22,751 nt of DNA from Nemertoderma westbladi (taxonomy: Eukaryota; Xenacoelomorpha; Nemertodermatida; Nemertodermatidae), in contig JAUCBJ010008085.1 of NCBI GenBank assembly GCA_032718475.1, forward strand, positions 1-22,751. Direction: 5' to 3'. Each line of letters begins with the position of its first letter. Within the stretch, counting starts at the first letter, position 1. The translations under genes were made by a program, and so were the position numbers. Below the pieces are notes generated by a model, which saw only the letters and a list, made by a program, of their open reading frames with translations, was not told the DNA's origin and did no database searches. This document shows, piece by piece, positions 10,262-18,900 of the stretch.

Positions 10262-13072
10262 ACTACAGTAAAGTCTTTGGTCTTTGTTTTGTACAGAACG
10301 GGCAGTAAAGCCTTGTGTCTTGTGTCTTTGTTTTGTACAGAACGGGCAGTAAAGTCTTGTGTCTTTGTTTTGTACAGAACGGGCAGTAAAGTCTTGTGTC
10401 TTTGTTTTGTACAGAACGGGCAGTAAAGTCTTGGGTCTTTGTTTTGTACAGAACGGGCAGTAAAGTCTTGTGTCTTTGTTTTGTACAGAACGGGCAGTAA
10501 AGTCTTGTGTCTTTGTTTTGTACAGAACGGGCAGTAAAGTCTTGTGTCTTTGTTTTGTACAGAACGGGCAGTAAAGTCTTGTGTCTTTGTTTTGTGCAGA
10601 ACGGGCAGTAAAGTCTTGTGTCTTTGTTTTGTACAGAACGGGCAGTAAAGTCTTGTGTCTTTGTTTTGTACAGAACGGGCAGTAAAGTCTTGCGTCTTTG
10701 TTTTGTACAGAACTGGCAGTAAAGTCTTGTGTCCTTGTTTTGTACAGAACTGGCAGTAAAGTCTTGTGTCTTTGTTTTGTACAGAACTGGCAGTAAAGTC
10801 TTGTGTCTTTGTTTTGTACAGAACGGGCAGTAAAGTCTTGGGTCTTTGTTTTGTACAGAACTGGCAGTAAAGTCTTGTGTCTTTGTTTTGTACAGAACGG
10901 GCAGTAAAGTCTTGTGTCTTTGTTTTGTACAGAACGGGCAGTCAAGTCTTGTGTCTTTGTTTTGTACAGAACGGGCAGTAAAGTCTTGTGTCTTTGTTTT
11001 GTACAGAACTGGCAGTAAAGTCTTGTGTCCTTGTTTTGTACAGAACGGGCAGTAAAGTCTTGTGTCTTTGTTTTGTATAGAACGGGCAGTAAAGTCTTGG
11101 GTCTTTGTTTTGTACAGAACGGGCAGTAAATTCTTGTCTTTGTTTTGTACAGAACGGGCAGTAAAGTCTTGTGTCTTTGTTTTGTACAGAACGGGCAGTA
11201 AAGTCTTGTGTCTTTGTTTTGTACAGAACGGGCAGTAAAGTCTTGGGTCTTTGTTTTGTACAGAACGGGCAGTAAATTCTTGTCTTTGTTTTGTACAGAA
11301 CGGGCAGTAAAGTCTTGTGTCTTTGTTTTGTACAGAACTGGCAGTAAAGTCTTGTGTCCTTGTTTTGTACAGAACGGGCAGTAAAGTCTTGTGTCTTTGT
11401 TTTGTACAGAACGGGCAGTAAAGTCTTGGGTCTTTGTTTTGTACAGAACAGGCAGTAAATTCTTGTCTTTGTTTTGTACAGAACGGGCAGTAAAGTCTTG
11501 TGTCTTTGTTTTGTACAGAACTGGCAGTAAAGTCTTGTGTCCTTGTTTTGTACAGAACGGGCAGTAAAGTCTTGTGTCTTTGTTTTGTACAGAACGGGCA
11601 GTAAAGTCTTGGGTCTTTGTTTTGTACAGAACGGGCAGTAAATTCTTGTCTTTGTTTTGTACAGAACGGGCAGTAAAGTCTTGTGTCTTTGTTTTGTACA
11701 GAACGGGCAGTAAAGTCTTGTGTCGTTGTTTTGTACAGAACTGACAGTAAAGTCTTGTGTCGTTGTTTTGTACAGAACTGGCAGTAAAGTCTTGTGTCTT
11801 TGTTTTGTACAGAACTGGCAGTAAAGTCTTGTGTCTTTGTTTTGTACAGAACGGGCAGTAAAGTCTTGTGTCTTTGTTTTGTACAGAACTGGCAGTAAAG
11901 TCTTGTGTCTTTGTTTTGTACAGAACGGGCAGTAAAGTCTTGTGTCTTTGTTTTGTACAGAACTGGCAGTAAAGTCTTGTATCTTTGTTTTGTACAGAAC
12001 TGGCAGTAAAGTCTTTGGTCTTTGTTTTGTACAGAACTGGCAGTAAAGTCTTTGGTCTTTGTTTTGTACAGAACTGGCAGTGTAAAGTCTTGTGTCTTTG
12101 TTTTGTACAGAACTGGCAGTAAAGTCTTGTGTCCTTGTTTTGTACAGAACGGGCAGTAAAGTCTTGTGTCTTTGTTTTGTACAGAACGGGCAGTAAAGTC
12201 TTGGGTCTTTGTTTTGTACAGAACTGGCAGTAAAGTCTTGTGTCTTTGTTTTGTACAGAACGGGCAGTAAAGTCTTGTCTTTGTTTTGTACAGAACGGGC
12301 AGTAAAGTCTTGTGTCTTTGTTTTGTACAGAACGGGCAGTAAAGTCTTGTGTCTTTGTTTTGTACAGAACGGGCAGTAAAGTCTTGGGTCTTTGTTTTGT
12401 ACAGAACTGGAGGGAAAATCTTGTGTCTTTGTTTTGTACAGAACGGGCAGTAAAGTCTTGTGTCTTTGTTTTGTACAGAACTGGCAGTAAAGTCTTGTGT
12501 CTTTGTTTTGTACAGAACGGGCAGTAAAGTCTTGTGTCTTTGTTTTGTATAGAACTGGCAGTAAAGTCTTGTGTCTTTGTTTTGTACAGAACTGGCAGTA
12601 AAGTCTTTGGTCTTTGTTTTGTACAGAACTGGCAGTAAAGTCTTTGGTCTTTGTTTTGTACAGAACTGGCAGTGTAAAGTCTTGTGTCTTTGTTTTGTAC
12701 AGAACTGGCAGTAAAGTCTTGTGTCCTTGTTTCGTACAGAACGGGCAGTAAAGTCTTGTGTCTTTGTTTTGTACAGAACGGGCAGTAAAGTCTTGGGTCT
12801 TTGTTTTGTACAGAACTGGCAGTAAAGTCTTGTGTCTTTGTTTTATACAGAATGGGCAGTAAAGTCTTGTGTCTTTGTTTTGTACAGAACTGGCAGTAAA
12901 GTCTTGTGTCTTTGTTTTGTACAGAACTGGCAGTAAAGTCTTGTGTCCTTGTTTTGTACAGAACGGGCAGTAAAGTCTTGTGTCTTTGTTTTGTACAGAA
13001 CTGGCAGTAAAGTCTTGTGTCTTTGTTTTGTACAGAACGGGCAGTAAAGTCTTGTGTCTTTGTTTTGTACTC
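10262..13072. repeat. 37-bp minisatellite, about 75 copies
   Basis: The plus-strand unit is AAGTCTTGTGTCTTTG followed by TTTTGTACAGAACGGGCAGTA. Common variants are CTGGCAG for CGGGCAG, TGGGTC or TTGGTC for TGTGTC, and shortened 34-bp units reading AAATTCTTGTCTTTG. Variant order shows higher-order structure: the shortened unit recurs near 11130, 11277, 11460 and 11641, and a TTTGGTC, TTTGGTC, then GTGTAAAG block near 12010-12085 recurs about 592 bp (16 units) later. Because 37 is not a multiple of three and no minus-strand frame contains a stop, the array yields two long minus-strand open frames (10945-10256 and 13074-10942) with a 37-residue period. No start, splice or family evidence supports a protein. 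Confidence 0.95.
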
Positions 13073-13164
13073 ACCTTACTATAAACCTCTTGTATTAACT
13101 GAACCCGAGGAAGTGGGTATCGATTTAAATTGATAGCCGCGATCTATTTTCTACAAAACTCGAC

Positions 13165-13550
13165 TACACATAAATAACATAGTGTTGAATTTATTAATCA
13201 TCTCTTAAAAAAACACTACAATATGGATCTATCAAGCAATGACATTAAAATGATAAAACTTCATGAGCATCAAAAATAGTAAACACAATGATAACTACAG
13301 TTAGTATGATCTCAAGAAGAGAATATTATACAATTACAGTATAGCCAACACTGAAGAATAAACGTGAAAAAATATAATGAATATGAAAAATTGTAATAAA
13401 CTAACTTCTGATTATTAAAAATATTTTAAAAATGGCATTACATTAAAAGATATAATTTTTGTATTTTACAATAAATGGCTGAATACATGCAACGCAGTAA
13501 ATAATAATTACGAACGTTGATAATTACATGAGGATATACTGTTAGACCTG
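13165..13550 (+). repeat. Local duplication, copy A
   Basis: AAACACTA..ATATGG.TCTA, AATGACATTAAAATGATAA, GTAAACACAATGATAACT, TAATACAATTA-like and AATACATGCAACGCAGTAAATAA match, in order, the second copy at 13795-13908 plus 14639-14740. No protein-coding signal is recognised in either copy. Confidence 0.5.
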
Positions 13551-13559
13551 CTTATTATT

Positions 13560-13700
13560 ATTGAATATTTAGCACGGATGCAATACATATTGTTTCGACA
13601 GTTTTCGATTGTTTTTGGAATTCGCTCCCATGTTCTATAAATAACAGCTGTTTAGTGAAGCTATTTTTGTGTACCGACCTTGTGCGGTGCATTAATATTC
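13560..13700 (+). repeat. Dispersed repeat family, copy 3 (partial)
   Basis: AATATTTAGCACGG, CATGTTCTATAAATAACAG, GTTTAGTGAAGC and GTGTACCGACCTTGTGCGGT align in order with the 3' half of the copies at 6250 and 8100. Confidence 0.45.
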
Positions 13701-13794
13701 GTAATAATCTAGTTCACATTATCAGCCAATCACTGGCAGATATTTTGGTTACAACTCCAGAGTCTAGCATATTGGAACAGCACATAGTTAACAT

Positions 13795-14745
13795 TGTGGA
13801 GAATTTATATTCGTATCTAAATAAAACACTAATTATGGGTCTAGTAATGACATTCAAATGATAACAAAATTGTAAACACATTGATACTGGAACGGGTAAA
13901 TATAGGATTAGGGGTGTGCCGGATATCCGGCCGGATTTTGAGAAAAAAATCCGGCGCGGTAAAAAATTATTTCAATTTTTTGGCCGGATTTCCATTTCAG
14001 TCTTTTAAATTCAATCAAATTTACACATAAACAAATACAATGCAATGCAATACAATATTTTCATAGTCTGTATAATAAAGTCTAATAAAGCAAGCCATAA
14101 TTTTATGACTATCTACTTGCTGAGCTGACTGACTACTTTTTGCCAAGAATATTTGTATTTGATTGGCTCACTAGCATTTAATATAATAGTACACTTATGC
14201 TCATATACAGTACTAATCATAAATAGTCAATAATTATTATATTGTCCCAGCGCAGCTCGCAAGAGTTGATGTTAGGTCTTGGTATTGTTATACATTTAGA
14301 TAAGCTTAACGCCGTGAATGACCAGTTTATATATTCGACAGGCAATTTAGAAACTTTAGCATTTCCAATTTAACTCAGAGAGTATAAAAAAACTACAGCT
14401 AATATTACTCCGTTCTATTTTTCAATTTGCACTTTATTTCATTTCATTTTCATATTTAACATTGAAAAATATAAAATCAATCCATTATATCAAATTATGA
14501 AATATAAAATCGGCGTAGGTTATGGTGCAAATCATTATGGTGATATATAAAAAAATCCGGCTTTTTATTACAAATCGAAATCCGGCTCCGGCCTGGTCGG
14601 TTTGAAAATTGTCAATCCGGCACATCCCTATATAGGATGCGTTCAGGGTGACATAATACAATTATGAATACAAATACATGCAAAGGAGTAAATAACATTA
14701 CAAACAATAACAACTGAATAGAGTAACTACAGCGTTTTTTTCACA
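13795..14745 (+). repeat. Local duplication, copy B, split by a hAT element
   Basis: The left part (13795-13908) has AAACACTAATTATGGGTCTA, AATGACATTCAAATGATAA and GTAAACACATTGATACT. The right part (14639-14745) has ATAATACAATTATGAATACA and AATACATGCAAAGGAGTAAA. Together they match copy A at 13165-13550. The 722-bp hAT element sits between the two parts, so it inserted after the duplication. Confidence 0.5.
13909..14630. mobile_element. hAT-type non-autonomous element, 722 bp
   Basis: The ends TAGGGGTGTGCCGGAT (13909-13924) and TAGGGATGTGCCGGAT (reverse strand, 14630-14615) match at 15 of 16 positions. They are flanked by a perfect 8-bp target duplication, TATAGGAT, at 13901-13908 and 14631-14638. 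An 8-bp duplication with TAGGG-type ends is characteristic of the hAT superfamily. CCGG-rich subterminal motifs (ATCCGGC, GCCGGAT) occur several times near each end. There is no transposase frame, so it needs a helper element. Confidence 0.88.
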
Positions 14746-14980
14746 ATTTATTGGCTTTCTTGTAAATGGGGAAAATACCAGAAAAATTATGATTCGAAGT
14801 TTATGAACAACAAGATATCCAACCAGTTTCAATAATAATTGAAACTGCTGAAAAACTGCAACATTATTATTAATAATCCTTTAGTATATGTTCCGTTCGG
14901 TAGATTAAAACCTGCGGTTTATTGAGTTTAACTTGCGCCGCCGCTGAGTAACGAATTGATTTGGCATAACGTAGATTTTT
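14640..14980. other. No gene; flank downstream of the Piwi gene
   Basis: AT-rich sequence beyond the polyadenylation side of the Piwi gene. It contains a short palindrome, AGTTTCAAT-AATA-ATTGAAACT, near 14825-14846, and nothing else recognised. Confidence 0.5.
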
Positions 14981-14986
14981 TTTATT
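14981..14986 (-). terminator. Polyadenylation signal AATAAA of the Piwi gene
   Basis: On the minus strand AATAAA lies about 16 nt after the Piwi stop codon, in an A-rich tract. This would give a very short 3' UTR unless further downstream signals are used. Confidence 0.5.
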
Positions 14987-15001
14987 ATTTAGTTGAATTC
15001 T

Positions 15002-15905
15002 TTATAAGTAATATAACAACTCGGATAGCGTATCCGAGGGTTGAACATGCAAGGATTGCCCGACAAGGTAGGCCAACTTGTGGGCATAACGCACGGGCGC
15101 GGGCACGGCAACGGTGCCGGCCCAGTTGTAATACAGATGGGTGAGTTTGTGGGTAAGAATTTGGTACTGATAGAGTGTCAGTGATCGGGACGCACCGTCG
15201 AGCATAACGATGTAGTGGACTGGCCTCATGGTAGCGTGGCGAGGCGCCTGGGAGATAAGGTAGAAGTCGGAGATCTGGTCAGGATCGGTTACCATGGTAT
15301 CAACGACCATACCGGCTGGCGGGTTACAAGTCCCGGTTTCATTGACCTCAAAGAATCGCGATCCGATTCGTTTATTAACGAGTATAAACGAGACATCGGG
15401 TTTATACTCAGGACCTCCCACAGCTGCTACTCCGCGTAGAACGGGGTCTATCTCGTATTCTCTCACTTGCCGCTGTTGTCCGTAGCTGATACCATCTCGA
15501 TAGAATATTATTCGAGCTGGGAGGACCCCGTTATTGTCTCGGTACACCTTCAAGGCGCTCTCCGTGTGCGATCTCAACGCTACGACTATGTCGTCGCGTT
15601 CTCTCTGGAAAGCGCACCTACTGTACCACCTCGTGAACGCGGCGTTCGTATTGGCTACAACCGCCCCCACCGATCGCCCAATCATACTGGTATCGTGGTA
15701 CGAATCGTACCCGAGGACCATCAAGCCAGACATCCACGGCGGAATGCCTACTCCCCAAGCCTCCCCACCCAGTTTACTGTTAATTTGTATGCCAATATTC
15801 GTGGCCGCAGATTTTGCCTTGGTGGGGTTCCGAAAGTATTTAGCTAAAATGCATTGAGAAGGTATTGGTTTGTCCACTGTGGTGATCTTCTTAATCGCAT
15901 CGTAT
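15002..15905 (-). CDS. piwi: Piwi terminal exon: catalytic PIWI domain
   Basis: The exon starts after TTATTTACAG with A|TAC GAT, giving YDAIKKITTV, then 291 codons to TAA. Numbering from the codon at 15877, the catalytic aspartates are residue 58 (GYDSYHD; codon 15706-15704) and 128 (IIFYRDGISYGQ; 15496-15494), and the histidine is 266 (YAHKLAYLVGQS; 15082-15080). SQC near residues 7-9, NAAFTRWYSRC at 78-88, NKRIGSRFF at 168-176 and HKLTHLYYNWAG at 243-254 are further Piwi landmarks. It ends LLYYL, the usual short aromatic Piwi C-terminus. There are no stops or frame breaks, so slicer activity would be preserved if it is translated. Confidence 0.95.
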
Positions 15906-18900
15906 CTGTAAATAAAATAAATTGAAAGTGAAAATAATTATTTATTAATTACGAAAAAGTTATAATTTTTTTCACTGTTCTTGAGGCCAAGGTTTTTTTG
16001 GGAATTTTTTTGGCGGTGTCGTTGCCATTGACTAAAATCTCTATAGATATTTATAGCTATTTCAATATTTATTTAATAATACTGCAACGTCTGTCAAAAA
16101 TCCATTGGGCTTTCAATTAATTGTCCCAAATTAATAACGAATCTGTCTAGTAATAGGCCAGGGTAGTTCTTGTCAAGAGTTGAGTCGTTCAAAAGAGGTT
16201 ATAAAAAGAAGTGGTTATGTATATATATATATGTATATGTATAACCATCTAACATCTCAAAAACTCAAGCAGGTACGCAAACATTTTAATAACAAACTCT
16301 ACATTAATTTTGGGCACAAGACTGTATATTTTTTGTGGCGTTTCGATCACGGGGTCAGTGAAAAATAGCGGTTTTGAAAATTTAAAGTCGAATTTCACCG
16401 ATTTCAACTCGTCGAGTATGCACCAACTTTTTTATTTGAGATATTCAGTCACCTAGCAACATATTTGAGCCTCAGAATCTTTTCAAATATCGCCAATCTC
16501 GCACAGAACGTCGCCAAAATTTGTTAGTCCGGCAAAAAAACGCACAAATTCGTCTAAAAGAGTAAATTATTGGTTGCAGAATAAATGATTCTACTCTAAC
16601 TAGAAAACTAGAAAAGCCAGCAAGCTGGCTATAAGGAGACCGTCCATAGACAAACGTAGTGTAGTTGGGTCCCTCATCATTCATTATCATCAACCTATAA
16701 ACCATTTAAACGGCCCAGTGCTTACAATTCAATCAGCCTGCCTCCCACCTAACATTACACGAAGTGGGGACTTCGCGCAGCACGAAGTTGGCGGAGCCTT
16801 AGCGAATTGACACTGTTAGGGGGTGGGTCAATTTATGCAAATAGTTGTCGTTGTCACGTTGGCCCTCTAGCGGCAGACTGGAGAACTGCAGATGGATTCG
16901 CCTCCTTTGAAAGTCACAGCTAATGGTCTAATACATATCTGCCAAGTTTCAGCTTAAACGGATTAAAAGCAAAGAAATGGGAGGGCATTTAATGTTTAGA
17001 CATGTGGCCCTCTAGCGGGAGACCATTGCACTGATGGTGTCAGAAAGTCTCTCAAAAATCTCAACTTTTGCTCATATTGATACCTACAAATTTTCAACTT
17101 GGCAGCTTTAAATCCGACAAAGTTATTAGCATGTCAAAATCGTAACGACGACGACGACGACGACAACGACGACGACGACGACGACGACAACGACGACGAC
17201 GACGACGACAACTATTTGCATAAATTGACCCACCCCCTAACAGTGTCAATTCGCTAAGGCTCCGCCAACTTCGTGGCTCGCCCCACAGTGAGTACAGGGT
17301 TTTATTTCAAAATGTACACTGTGAAAAGTTTCTATAATCACCAAATGCAAAATCTCTGTAAAATGTAAAATCTCCAATAAACTAGAAAGCCAGCAAGAGG
17401 GCTTTCTAGTTTATTGGAGATTTTACAACGCAATTACAATTCATTGTTTGGTAACCACAACTTAATTTGCAATTAATTGATTGATTTTGATAATATTTAA
17501 AAAATGTGGTATCGAATACTGACACCAAAGTTGCAATAACTTTTGGGTGTTTGTGTGCGAACCTGTTCTACTTCGATGCTCTTTCAACACATTCCACCGA
17601 AAATATTTAACTTTATTTTTTTACCGGGAGAAAGTAAAATAAATACAATTCTATGGGTTCTATGGGTTACTTTTTGGGTTACTCCTTTTTCCTCCCGATT
17701 TTTGGGTATATTTGAGCGAAAAAGTAACAATTTTTCATGGAATACATGGAACATGGAATAAACTAATTTTTATCAGATTAATTACTTCATATTATACTTA
17801 ATCTGCTAGTTCTTGGCAATGGACGGACATGGATGGGCGTGAATAGTACAGTAGTAACAACATTATAGGAAATAGTGATAAACACTGTCACATGGGGTAA
17901 TTTGAATATACAGAATACACTCTATATTAATAATTTAACATTTTAATGTTTGCAAAAATACCACATGGGAAAAAAGTGAAACTTTTCCACTTTTAGAGGT
18001 AATTTATTGACATCACCATCGAGGTTAATAAAGAGTCGAGTGAATCGGACCAGGTATAGGAACTGATAAACTTACATTACTCACTCACCTATCTTTACGT
18101 TGATTGGATAATAAACTTACATTACTCACTCACCTATCTTTACGTTGATTGGATAATAAACTTACATTACTCACTCACCTATCTTTACGTTGATTGGATA
18201 ATAAACTTACATTACTCACTCACCTATCTTTACGTTGATTGGATAATAAACTTACATTACTCACTCACCTATCTTTACGTTGATTGGATAATAAACTTAC
18301 ATTACTCACTCACCTATCTTTACGTTGATTGGATAATAAACTTACATTACTCACTCACCTATCTTTACGTTGATTGGATAATAAACTTACATTACTCACT
18401 CACCTATCTTTACGTTGATTGGATAATAAACTTACATTACTCACTCACCTATCTTTACGTTGATTGGATAATAAACTTACATTACTCACTCACCTATCTT
18501 TACGTTGATTGGATAATAAACTTACATTACTCACTCACCTATCTTTACGTTGATTGGATAATAAACTTACATTACTCACTCACCTATCTTTACGTTAATT
18601 GGATAATAAACTTACATTACTCACTCACCTATCTTTACGTTGATTGGATAATAAACTTACATTACTCACTCACCTATCTTTACGTTGATTGGATAATAAA
18701 CTTACATTACTCACTCACCTATCTTTACGTTGATTGGATAATAAACTTACATTACTCACTCACCTATCTTTACGTTGATTGGATAATAAACTTACATTAC
18801 TCACTCACCTATCTTTACGTTGATTGGATAATAAACTTACATTACTCACTCACCTATCTTTACGTTGATTGGATAATAAACTTACATTACTCACTCACCT

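Noticed and set aside
10256-13074. Long minus-strand open frames (229 and 710 codons) as protein genes
   Set aside because: They arise from a stop-free 37-bp satellite read in all three frames. No start, promoter, splice or family evidence.
15215-15857. Plus-strand open frames of 63-126 codons
   Set aside because: They are antisense to the catalytic Piwi exon, whose minus-strand frame is clearly the real one.
15002-15877. Intronless bacterial-type short Argonaute
   Set aside because: The frame continues upstream to a splice acceptor at 15906, and PAZ and L2/MID exons with matching phases lie further upstream.
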